The notes beneath the pieces were generated by a model that ran no database searches, had not been told where the DNA came from, and worked only from the letters and a program-made list of their open reading frames with translations. From Rotaria socialis (Eukaryota; Rotifera; Eurotatoria; Philodinida; Philodinidae): 64,000 nt of DNA. Location: the NCBI GenBank assembly GCA_905331475.1, contig CAJNYU010001005.1:214584-278583 (forward strand). Reading direction: 5' to 3'. The position numbers and the translations under genes are program-made. Of the stretch, positions 1 to 10,875 are shown in pieces. Position 1 is the stretch's first letter, and each line of letters opens with the position of its first letter.

Positions 1-275
1 TAAACAAAGATCAAATTTCTTTGCTTCTGTCAATATTCAAAAAGAATCATTTCAAAAGATCTTAATTGTTCCGATGAATACTTATCACTCATAGTACAAT
101 TAAATCTAATATGAATTGTTGTGCTCCTATTTCCTTTATTAAAGATGAAAAAAACAAAACAAAAAAGAGATATGTTAAACATTGAACGCTAAACAAATAT
201 TTCATATAAAAGAAAACTAATCAAACAGACTGTTCGCTTTTGATGGTAATGATTTAATAATATGTTTCACTATTA

Positions 276-2142
276 TTATCGTTCACCATCATCATTATTG
301 TTTACTGGATGAAGTACTTCATCCATGTCCAACCGTTCTAATGACATTGTTGATAAACTTTTCTCACGAATTACTAATGATAGCCTTGGTGTTGTTGATG
401 TAGGAGATGTTGTTGTTGGTTTTGTTGTCGTCATTGTCGTTGTTGTAGCAGGAGTTGTCGTCGTTGATTTTGTCGTCATCGTTGTCGTCGTAGTAGGAAT
501 TGTAGTCGTTGGTTTTGTCGTCGTTGTCGTCGTAGCAGGAGTTGTCGTTTTTGTTGTTGTTGTTGTCGTTGTTATTGATGATGACGATGAATTAATTTGC
601 TCTTTGATCCAAGAAAGAAGCTCATTTACGGGGTAGTTACCAGATGATGAGTTTGATGCTGATGTTAAAGCTGCTTCAACAGCTTTTGGCGATGATAATG
701 ATGATGCATCAGGTAAAATATGAGATAAAAGTTGTTGACATAATTGATAAAGAAATTGATCACGTTCATATTGAGAATTATTAAGCATATCGATTAATTT
801 ATCAGTTATTAACGATTGCATTGTTGTAGTTTTAGTTGGAAATGATGTTTGTTCTGATGAATTGAATTGACTACTATAATTTTGAATCGATGAATAATTA
901 CTTGTTTCATACGAAGTATCATTCATAGTTTGTGAAGTAGTATTCATAATTAAATTGTTAGAATCAGTGCTGTTATTGATTTGTTCTGTTGAGTTTCGTA
1001 TAATTTCATGGGTAAAAGGAGTTGTAATATTATTATCACTGTTGTAAGTTGATCCTGGTAAAGTCGTGGAAGTTATCATTTTATTGTTTTTTTCAGTAGT
1101 ATTAATGAACTGTTGTCTTTCGGTGATATTCAAAGGGTTAGTTTGATTGTGTTCTAATGATACTGTCAACATGTCATCAACCGTCATTAAAGGTGATAAG
1201 GTTGTTTTGATACTTTCTGTTGTAAACATTTGTGTCTTTGAAGTCATATTTGTTTCATTATTATATGTATTGGCTTCGGTTGTTTGAAATGTTTGAGAAG
1301 TTATTTCTGTAGTATCTTGCTTGTACATTTTCGTTGGTGATACCGTGCTGATTTCGGGAAATATTTTTTCAAGTTGAATATCTTCAGCTCGTATAACATT
1401 TTCTTGTTCAGTTGTGGCACCTGGTTCAGTAACAACATTTAATTTCAACGACGTTGGTAATGTAGTATCAAGCAGTGGTGTACTACTTGTTTTTGATAGA
1501 TTCGTCGCATTGAATCGGTCACTAACAGGAGTACCTGTTGATTTACCACTATTTTTTAAACGATATGCTTCTTGTAGTATATCGAAAAGAACTCGTGTAT
1601 GTACAGGAATAAGTGCTGCAAGTCACGAAAGAAAAACGTGATTATCATATGGGAAAAAATAAAGGATAGGTCGACGTATTGTTTACTTACATGACCATAC
1701 GGATGGATCATCTTTCGGTACATGTTCTTCACATAAAGGACCCACATAATCAAAATAACATCGACATTCAAAAGAAGTTAAACCTGTTTCAACACATAAA
1801 CCTCGATTACCACAAGGACTTTCTTGGCAAATACCTAAGCAGAACAATTGCTAAAATATATTCTCTTTTAAAATAAACTTTCATACCAAGTCGTTTTTCA
1901 CATAGAGCTCCACTGTAATTCATAGGACACACACAAAGATAAGTATACGCTGAACCAAAACATGAACCTCCGTTCATACATGGCATCGACCAGCAAAGAT
2001 TACCTTAAAACAAAACGATGGATATATTTTTTTTAAACATTCATTTTAACATATGTTTTTTACCTGTAATCCAATTGGCATCGACAAAATACATCATTTT
2101 AGTGACTACAATCAGTAGCCACCGGAAGTATGTTACGTTCAT
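276..2142 (-). CDS. Secreted EGF-like / mucin-like Thr-rich protein
   Basis: Four exons read on the minus strand (2142-2064, 2003-1887, 1834-1691, 1615-276) join in frame to about 559 residues. The first exon encodes a hydrophobic signal peptide (MNVTYFRWLLIVVTKMMY...). Exons 2 and 3 each encode one EGF-like module: CxxxPCMNGGSC...CVCPMNYSGALC and CQESPCGNRGLC...CRCYFDYVGPLC, each with six cysteines. The large last exon is rich in Asn, Ser and Thr with many N-x-S/T sites and ends in Thr-rich tandem runs (TTTTTTKPTTT-like) followed by a charged tail; no membrane anchor is seen. This is the layout of an extracellular or matrix mucin-like protein. Start chosen at the ATG that opens the signal peptide. 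The specific function is unknown. Domain calls are from visible cysteine spacing; the secreted role is inference. Confidence 0.8.
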
Positions 2143-3704
2143 AATGTCACTTGAAGAATGATCGAACAAATTATGTTTATTATCATCACTATTGATGATA
2201 GATATATATCACCATCATCTAGTATTGTTCGACAAAAGACAAAAAAATGTATACGCTTGGATCGAATAACACACACTTGTATGAGGTCAACTGATGCTAT
2301 GTGGAATGACTACACGTATTTACAATGTATGCGAGCAATACAGGAGTACATATACTAGTTGAGGCAGAGGCGGAGCGTGCAAATGCGTGCGACAGTCAGC
2401 TTGGATTAGTTTATTCAGGGATCATATAATGAGAGGAAAAGCTATATATGTATATGTATATATATTTATACATATGATCCCTTTCTTTATCAGTCTATTG
2501 CTATAATGAAAGAGAAATAGAGAGAAACTGAATTTGTCTCAAACAAAAGAGAGAGAAAAAGTAAGAACAAAGAAAAGTGTAAGAATCAATAGTATTGTCG
2601 TTTCAAAACGGAATTGTTCTTGATTGTTATGAATATAATCATAGTTTACGTCTGTTTGTAAACATTTACGTAACATATATCAGAATATTAAGCACAAATA
2701 CTGTATCATTGTTAATGAAACAGTATCTTACAATTTTAATAAGCTTTTCATGTTCGATTATGTAAACGATTAACATTACGCCAAATGTGATACCATAAAA
2801 AGCAAACGGATCAAATTAGAGGAAAAAAATACTGTTTCTCATTCGATTCAGGTCCATTATTTAACAAACGATACGTGATCTTGTCAGAAATTAAACATTG
2901 TTTTTCAATAAGTTCATATTACGCTATTGAACAAAGCGGTTCATACGAAACAATTTTTACAACGTAATCGATCGTCAATAGGAATCGAATTATTCTTTAG
3001 CTGTGAAGATATGTTTTATCAGGAGACAAAGAGCTATTCAAGATTATTCCGATCACATGGTTGTCGCACGCACTAACACACGTCTCGGTTAGATTGCATC
3101 ATACCATTGATTAGAATAATCTGATAGAGACACATCACAACAACGATTTCATACATTTGAAACGTGCTTTTAAATCCAAATCCGCAGATTATAGCACATC
3201 TATAATACATCAGTATGAAGTAACCAGTGAAATATTCGACAAGAATAGTTAACTAATCTTAATAGTAGGAATTCATTGAATGTGTTATATTATCTTCTGT
3301 TTTTTTTCTCTCTAAATTATTCCAATCAACAAATTTGATAAAATGCTAAGAACCGTCTGTATTTGTATTATGTAAGAAAAAAATCCATCATATCAAGAGT
3401 GCAAAAATAGGTTAGAACAAGAGCAACCAAACATACAAATACACGAGCAAACAAGCTGTACATAAACGTGGAACGATAACAAAAAAAATAGGAAGTACAC
3501 CGTATCATATATTCTTCTTTTTTCTTTCAAGTATCTAAGTATATATCTGACTAAATATGAGAAAAAAAAATGTTTGCATATCAAAGAGAACAGTTTGATG
3601 AATAAAAATCGATCATTTGTTCCACGTTTTTATCTAGTAGCTTGATCATCGATAGAACTAGACAGAAAGAAAATGAAATAATATTTAACATTTGACTTTA
3701 TTTG
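2143..3704. other. Intergenic, no gene recognised
   Basis: AT-rich spacer between two minus-strand genes. It holds short A/T and GA-rich runs (TATA-type tracts near 2445-2475 and GAGA runs near 2505-2575) and no open frame with coding character. The 3'-most bases flank the start of the EGF/mucin gene, so its promoter should lie just above 2142. Nothing else is supported. Confidence 0.5.
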
Positions 3705-5699
3705 TTACATTGGTTGATTTATTTCATCGACGTTAGGCATTTCAATCGTGTCTATTAATTCTTGCTTATTGTTTTCATTTTCTTCGTCGAATTGATGTAG
3801 ATTACGACGCCATGTACGTAGTTGACCATCGAAACAGCGTCGTGAACATTTACGATATTTATTTGGTGATGTTGGATGTTCACGTCGACGTTGTTTTCTA
3901 TTTATAAAAAACACATGAGATCATGCGATGTTTGCTTAAAAGTGTATATCATACTTTATTGGATATTTAGCAATATAAACTGCATAAGAATCAGACATTT
4001 TCCCTTTTAAAATTTCTTTGGTACGTTGACGTAATGTATGTGGATCACTTTCGACTTCTTGTAAAATTTCATCTTCAGTCATATTAGTATATTTAGGAAA
4101 TGTTTTCAAATAACGAATATAACTGAAATTAAAAAAAATGTATTGAATAAAATCGAAAAGCTTTACAATTTCTTCTAATACTTACTTAAATAAATATTCA
4201 AGCTCAAGTTCTTCAATGTCAGCGATGATTTTCGGCTCATCACTAAAATAACGTTCCGAAGCGCGTGCAATGTGTGATAAAGCACGTTTACGACTAAAAT
4301 AAAAAGAAAAGGAGCACGTAATTTATTTTTCTCTCCAATAGAAACAGTAGAAATATTTCTACTTCGCAATAGTCTATATACTTAAATGAAACTGATTATG
4401 GTTTGCACAGATGATCAAATTCTCTATCAGAAACATTTCATAGGTAGACTATGAAAGGGTTGCTGTTTTCTTTTTAGATTTTTCTTTCAAAATTATATAA
4501 GCATTATGTATGAATACTATGGTGAATTTTGACAACTTGAATCGTTATTTAAGATGATATTGGGATTTAAGCCCAAAACTTAGTTTGGTGAAATAATATG
4601 TTAGCCCTAAAATTTTGACCAATTGTGCGAAAAATAAAAAAACATGTGTAATCACCTTGCATCACTACCAGCCATATCGGATTTAGCACGTATCAATGAA
4701 CGACCACTGCCAGTTTTTTGTTTTTGATTCATAACGCTAACACTTTTACGTAGAGTTATACGATCGTTCGAATTTGTTTGTGTCCTATTTGTTGATAGTG
4801 CTGCATTTTCACATAAAGCTGTTTTAAGAGCTGAATCAGCACGGACACTCAATTCAAAGAGGGCATCGATCGATGCTCGACCAGCAGTTGTTGAGGCTGA
4901 CGGTTCATTGCTAAAAGAGAAATTATTTAAAATTTCATTTATACTCTTTCTAGCCATTGAAACATACTCATTTGGTGTCCAATCCAGTGTTGTTGTTTTA
5001 AATGAAATTTTTTGATTGATTCGAGTAGGTTGTTGTTCATTTAATTTATCTTCATTTTCACCACTTTCTAAAATAGGCATTAGTTTAACTTGTGATTGGC
5101 CTGCTTGAGATGTTTCATCCAGAATAAGTCCATTGCTAGACTTTTTAATTAACGACGTAGTTGTTGTTGTTGTTGTATTGGCTTTATTGGAATCACGTGT
5201 GCTGTTCAAACAAAGAGTACATCAAATATTTACATTTTAAAATAGAAATGAATTTACTCAGTTTTCCATGCCGATACACTACTTCCTGAATCCATTGAAC
5301 TATGAAAAACACCAGCGGACATCGACCGTGAAGCGAACGTACGACACGATCTATTGTTGACATTACGAATATTTATTGTGCTATCATTGCTCGTCGGCGA
5401 TCTAGATAAAAAAATTAGAATATAAATATGATTGGGACTATTAGAAAATAACAAACCTAGCACGATTGAAGCCAGAATGAGTAGCTGAAGCATACTGTTG
5501 TTGTGCAACATTATCGATTTGTACTTCCTATGAAAACTTGATAAATAGTAAAAGTCCAATAGATTAGAAAGAAAATAAAACGTACCCGAGCTGCTTTAGG
5601 TACCCATAAATCCAATGAAAAAAGAATCTTTTGAACTTGTGCATCAAGTCCATAATCCGAACAAAGACCCATCAATTGCTTTATACTATAAGTCACCAT
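3705..5699 (-). CDS. SLBP: SLBP-like histone RNA hairpin-binding protein
   Basis: Seven exons (5699-5586, 5527-5457, 5401-5258, 5201-4656, 4293-4186, 4122-3955, 3897-3705) join to 447 residues. The C-terminal region, about residues 350-414, matches the SLBP RNA-binding domain: a TLRQR...YAVYIAKYP segment, then HPTSPNKYRKCSRR, then CFDGQLRTWRRNLHQFD, aligning with the family pattern HP.TPNKFKKYSRRSWDQQIK.W...LH.WD. In the family this domain binds the 3' stem-loop of replication-dependent histone mRNAs and acts in their processing, export and translation. Two family residues differ: TPNK is SPNK (residues 394-397) and the Tyr of KKYSRR is Cys401. Residues 1-330 are low-complexity, Ser/Thr/Asn rich. 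Residues 4-10 (YSIKQLM) fit the eIF4E-binding pattern Y-x4-L-hydrophobic. It lies divergent to the DPF gene. The RBD call is firm; the 4E motif is inference. Confidence 0.82.
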
Positions 5700-6046
5700 T
5701 CTTATGACTTGTATGTAGTTGAAGAGAAAAATCTATGTAAATATACTATCCAAATCCGAATAAACTGATCGACAACGGCGAAAAAGTGTAACAAAGACTT
5801 GAAAAAAGCCTCTCTTTCTTTCTATTCGTATAATATATTCACCAATGGTACACAGAGAAAATGTCAAGCATGCGCTCTCTATCCCATGCTCTATTGTGTA
5901 GAGGTCAAATTTCTGATTGGTTGATCCATCATGAAAATCATGATCAAATGGTATATGAACTCAGTATAAACAAAGGTAGAGTTTGTCATCTGTCGATGAA
6001 GTACTAGTAAATTTGAGCGTTTTTGAAATTTCGTCGTTCACAGAGA
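5700..6046. promoter_or_regulatory. Divergent intergenic promoter region
   Basis: The 347 bp between the start codons of the minus-strand SLBP-like gene and the plus-strand DPF gene must hold the 5' ends of both, so a shared or bidirectional promoter is likely. I see no strong core element that I would place exactly; the inference rests on gene orientation and spacing only. Confidence 0.5.
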
Positions 6047-8249
6047 ATGATTGATTTATTACCATCACGTGTGATGCGTGCATTTGGTTCGGAAGTATCT
6101 TATTCGGATGCAGTATCAAGTGTAAATAAATTTAATGCACGCCTTTTACGTGAACGACGTATTCGTTTGCGTTTACCATTTGTTGATTCACAAACGCATA
6201 TCATTCAAACACCAACACAAAATCACCTATGGAAACATCCAACTCAACGTCTTATGCCAACTCGTCATGATCAAGTAGCATCATACGCTAGAAAACAGTG
6301 GCATAAAAAAAGACCCAATCCACCATCTTCTATAGCACAATCTCAATCGGCAACAACTGTAAATGGTACTAATGAACAACCATCTGATCCATCGCCTATT
6401 AAAAATGGGCCTGTCAATGGAGTAATACCAACACTGAACGAAGATGATCCACGTATTCTTGTACGAGCTGGCGATCTGGGTAAGTACTATTAAGAAAATA
6501 AAAAGCATTGAAGATATTGTTTCTAATATTTCTTTTTTTTTTGTTTTGAATTATAGGAATGTCAGATGCAGATGTTCATGCTATTGCTACTGTTGAAAAT
6601 CCAAGTATGTCAGGTGGTCGATTTACAGGTGGATCTAGTGATGATTCATCACAATCATCGGTACCACCGATGACTGGTCTTGTGCAACCTCAACAACCTC
6701 ACTGGCCGCAACATAATACAGCGCATAATCATCATCATCTTCATTCAAGTAATTATGTTCTTGATGGTGATGATGATCTCGATGATTTTGATTATGATGA
6801 TTATGGTGGTGGTAGTGGACCAGGCACACCTGGTGGTCCAGCATCACCTGTGTCTGCAACCACAACACGTTCTAAACGTGGTAGTTCAACAAAGCGATTG
6901 TCACAAACTGGTGCAAGAAAGAGTGGTAAGAAGCATCAAAAGAAAAAAAGCATACAAATATTTTCTTCATCGCTTTTATTTTTATAGGTGGTGGCAGTTC
7001 TGGTAGTAGTGGAATGAATAATAATACGCCTCCAACTGGTAACCGCCGTCAACAATATACATTGGCTGAATTACCATTCGTCTGTGAATTTTGTCCAGCA
7101 CGTTACAAGACAAAACCAGGTCTACAATATCATTTAGCTAAACATAAAGAAACAAATACAGATTATCGACCATCACCAACAACACCTTCGACAGCTGATA
7201 GTGGTGGATCATCATCATCATCGAATGCACCACCAACGCTTATGAAACCAAAATATATGAATCCACCTCATGACCAACAACAACATCCAATGTATTCGAA
7301 TCAACCTCCAACCGGTGGTCCTATGCCACATAATAATCCTGGTAAGTATAATCTTGATATAAAACAAATTCTATGTTGATTTATTTAAGGTGGACATTTA
7401 CCTCCGCCTGGTGGTGCTCCTCCGAATATGTCGGGACCTCCTTATCAAATGAATCAACATCACCCACAACAACCACCAATGTATCCAATGCCGCCGCAAT
7501 CATATCATCAAGGAATGCCTCCATCAGCGTCAATGCCACTTACTGTAGCTGCTCTATCTGGTTCATCACCTGCAAGTGGTGTACCACATTATTCTCAACA
7601 ACAACAACAACAACAGCAGCAGCAGCAACAACAACAACAACAACAAATGATGCATCAACAGCGTATGATGATGATGCAACAGCAGCAAATGAAGCAATAT
7701 CAGCAGCAGCAACAACAACAACACCAACAGCAACATCAACAACTACCAAAACCACCTAATTCAATGGCTACTACAGCAGCAGGTATTACTACTGGTATTC
7801 AATGCGATTTCTGTGGTGGCGATGAACAAGAAAACAAAACAACTAAATTACCAGAACAAATGATAACTTGCAAAGTAATTTGAGAGAAAAAAATGATTGC
7901 CGAATTCTTATTAGATTATATTTCTTTAGGATTGTGGTGGTTCTGCACATCCAACGTGCCTTAAATTTACTCCTAATATGGTTCGTCAGGTTAAAACTTA
8001 TGCATGGCAATGCATGGAATGTAAAACATGTACAGAATGTGGTAATTCTGAAAATGATTCAGAACTTTTATTTTGTGACGATTGTGATCGGTGAGTCTTT
8101 CGGTTGAATACTGAGAATATATAGATTAAATTTTTTTATTTCATAGTGGTTATCATATGTACTGCTGTTCGCCACCTCTATCGAAAGCACCTGAAGGTGA
8201 TTGGCGTTGTAAATTATGCTGTGCACAGTTTGGCGAACTTCAATCTTGA
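6047..8249 (+). CDS. DPF2: DPF/d4 (Requiem) family BAF-complex subunit
   Basis: Six exons (6047-6479, 6557-6925, 6988-7341, 7390-7874, 7930-8090, 8147-8249) give 634 residues. Order of domains: Requiem N-terminal domain (residues about 1-100, with [25 protein letters not shown] and [10 protein letters not shown]), an acidic [15 protein letters not shown] stretch, one C2H2 finger (C300, C303, H316, H320), long Pro/Gln/Met-rich insert with polyglutamine, then a tandem PHD pair (CDFCGGDE...HPTCLKF; CMECKTC...[20 protein letters not shown]). In animals DPF1-3 bind acylated histone H3 through the double PHD and belong to the neural/stem BAF remodelling complexes; here which vertebrate paralogue it equals cannot be told, DPF2 is used as the generic symbol. 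It is longer than the usual ~390 residues because of the central insert. Start taken at the first ATG of the conserved N-terminus; AATAAA lies near 8496. Confidence 0.93.
7597..7750 (+). repeat. CAA/CAG repeat coding polyglutamine
   Basis: A mixed CAA/CAG tract inside exon 4 of the DPF gene codes an uninterrupted Gln run of about 17 residues, followed by Met/Gln and His/Gln runs. It sits between the C2H2 finger and the PHD pair. Confidence 0.9.
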
Positions 8250-8822
8250 TTTCTTCATTATTTGTCGTTTTTTTTTTGTTTTCCATAATTCTGTATGTGC
8301 TTGTGTGTTAAATCTCTCGAATGTTGTATGTCAGTCTACATTATCTCTGTTCGTATTATATTCTCATCTTTTTCTTTTCTTTAATAGAATATAACGATTA
8401 TTCATTTTTTTTTCTTTTTTTTTGTTATACAGTCATTGTAAAAAGACAACATATATGTTCTTTTCGTCGGCATCTCATTTGAACGACGATTTTAAAATAA
8501 ATATAAGGACGAAATCCTTTTATTGTCTTGTATAAAAATAACAGCATTAGTATTCAGTTAATTGAAGAAGTCGAAAGTTTATTGAGTGTAAAATATTAGT
8601 CAAAAATAAATTCCAAAAAAATCAACAATCATTCAACGATTATTTTGAAAGGAAAGTATGTTGTTACTTTTGATACTGCCGGAGAAAAAAATTTAAAACC
8701 CGAACCAGCTGCTTTTGTTAATCAGAAAGGCATTGTTGATGTTAGATGTGATACGTTTGTAACGTGCTTATCATATTTGTAGAAGCAAGGAGGTGGGTCC
8801 TGATATCTACTTGTATGCTTCA
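8250..8822. other. 3' UTR of DPF gene and spacer
   Basis: Transcribed 3' end of the DPF gene (T-rich, polyadenylation signal near 8496) and then non-coding spacer up to a small transposon-like element. No further gene seen. Confidence 0.5.
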
Positions 8823-9002
8823 CAGCGATGTAGCCAGGATTTTCTGAAGTGGAAGGGGGAATCAAATATTTTTATTGTACATTAACACATAATAACTAAT
8901 TTTTATTGACATTTGATTAATACCATGTACAATAAATGGAAATTTTCGTGAAAATTTCCATTTATTGTTTTCAGGGAGGGGGGGGGGCTAAGTACGTCAC
9001 CG
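8823..9002. mobile_element. Small hAT-like MITE
   Basis: About 180 bp starting CAGCGATGTAGCCAGG and ending in a G-run followed by CTAAGTACGTCACCG, whose reverse complement (CGGTGACGTACTTAGCC) resembles the start. It is flanked by ATGCTTCA and ATACTTCA, an 8-bp duplication with one mismatch, the size known for hAT elements. Its centre holds a perfect 19-bp inverted repeat, 8929-8947 and 8950-8968, with a 2-bp loop. No coding capacity. Confidence 0.55.
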
Positions 9003-9342
9003 ATACTTCAACAATTATTTTATTTCGTATTTTACAGAATTAACTCATTTATTTTCTATAAAAGTACTTTTTTCTCAATCAACTAATTAATATGGAACAT
9101 CTTCATAGGAAGAAAAAAGCTGTTTCTTATTTAATTATTCAGTTGAAATTAAAATTCGAAAAACAATTTTTATTACATATCTAAAATAAAGATAAAGCAT
9201 GCTTTTCTATGTTATCAGTTCACTTATCGTTTTATTTTTGCATCAACATTATGTATCTTTCTTGAAGTACAGAGCAAAACATAGGCGTCTGTCAAGTTAG
9301 AATTTTTCGATTATTTAAGGTCAGTGCTAAATCAGTCAAACG

Positions 9343-10875
9343 ATGCCTGAAACTGGTGCAATAAAAGCTGCCGTGACACCAGTTCATGGACCAGCTTATA
9401 AAGTCTATAAGACTCGGTTTTATGTTCTATTTGTCTTTTCATTTCTTGCTTTCAATCAATGTATCATGTGGTTAACATTTTCTCCAATAGCAAGAAACAC
9501 AGAAATTTATTATAACATAACTGACTCAACGATTGATCTTCTTCTCAATTGGGGACCTATAATTTTCATTCCATGTTTACCTTTAACTTCAGTATTAGTA
9601 AACAGGCCTGATGGATTGCGGCATTGTGTAATTTTATTGGCAATTACTGATTTTCTAGGAGCACTTTCTCGTGTTATTCCATCCGTTATTCTATCGGCAT
9701 CAAATCCAAAATTCAATAAGGTTGCATTACCATTCATACATGTTGGCCAAATATTAAATGCAGCTTGCGGTCCTTTAGTAATGGCACCAGTTTCACAGCT
9801 GTCATGTCTTTGGTTTGCTCCACACGAACGAACACGTGCAACAACAATTGCTATATTTGCAAATAATTTCGGTGCAACGATTGGTTTTGTGCTTAGTCCA
9901 TTTATTGTTGCGTTACCTGAACACGTGCCGCGTCTTCTCTATGTTCATTTAGGTCTTGCATTTGTTGCTTGTGTTCTTGCACTTCTTTATTTTCCTCCGA
10001 AACCACCGTCGGCACCGTCAGCTGCTGCTGAATTGCTTGTTTCTAATTCTACGTCGACAGAACATAATCATGATTGGCGAAAGATTTTAGTAGATATTTG
10101 GAAATGTCTAACAACGCCGGCATTTTTACTTCTTTCATTAGCAGGTGGTCTTCTTAATGGAACATTTGGGGCATGGACAAGTCTTTATGATATTATTCTT
10201 AAACCAGAAAACTATACCGAAGCACAAGCAGGTATAAATAGAAAATGAAGTAAAAATTAAACATGAATAAATAATTATATTCTACATGCTTAAGGTTGGT
10301 TTGGTTTCGGCTCCTCGATAGCTGGAATTGTCGGTGGTCTTATTTTAAGTACTATTGCTGATCGACGTCGTTTTCAGCATGCACTGAAGACTTTTATTCT
10401 TCTATCATTGATTGGTTGTCTGTGTGGTATCGTTTGGTTTGAACTTTGTGTTCATAGTTTATTTTATGATAAACATATTCTTTCATCCACTGCTCTTACA
10501 ATTGGATTATCAACTGCATTAGCTGGTCTATTTTCAGGTGCTGCAACACCATTGATCTATGAAGCACTTGCTGAAATAATGTTTCCTCTTCCTGAATCAT
10601 TGTCAGCATCCATTCTTGTTCAATGGATAAATATTGTTTCGCTTGTTTTTCTATTTGTCGCACCAAATCGAGATAAGTTAGTGAATTTTCTTGTATTAGT
10701 TGTTGGAGTCAGCTGTATTATAATGGTTGTGTTAACTCGATTTACCTATAGAAGACGTGATGAAGATGAAAGGCAACGTGTTGAAAAAGAACAAAATCAA
10801 GCTGCAAAAGAAATTAACACAGATCATCTTATCAATGATACTATTAATGAACAATCGTATGGAACATTTGATTAG
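9343..10875 (+). CDS. SLC49A4: SLC49A4 (DIRC2)-like MFS transporter
   Basis: Two exons (9343-10231, 10295-10875) make 489 residues with about twelve hydrophobic segments. The N-terminal half matches SLC49 proteins: VYKTRFYVLFVFSFLAFNQ, then WGPIIFIPCLP, and WFAPHERTRATTIAIFANN after the fourth helix, aligning with DIRC2/SLC49A4 rather than FLVCR1/2. Family members are major-facilitator exporters; SLC49A4 is described as a lysosomal transporter, with pyridoxine as a reported substrate. The loop between helices 6 and 7 (residues about 220-245) is Pro/Ser/Ala rich as usual. C-terminal tail is cytosolic, charged and ends YGTFD. I did not find a clear acidic dileucine motif in the N-terminus, so lysosomal targeting is not shown. 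One intron only, fewer than its neighbours. Polyadenylation signal AATAAA at about 10929. Family call strong; substrate inferred. Confidence 0.85.

Noticed and set aside
325-636. 103-codon Val-rich plus-strand open frame
   Set aside because: It is the antisense reading of the Thr-repeat exon on the minus strand.
7373-7759. Thr/Ala-rich plus-strand open frame and its Val-rich antisense partner
   Set aside because: Alternate-frame readings of the DPF polyglutamine exon.
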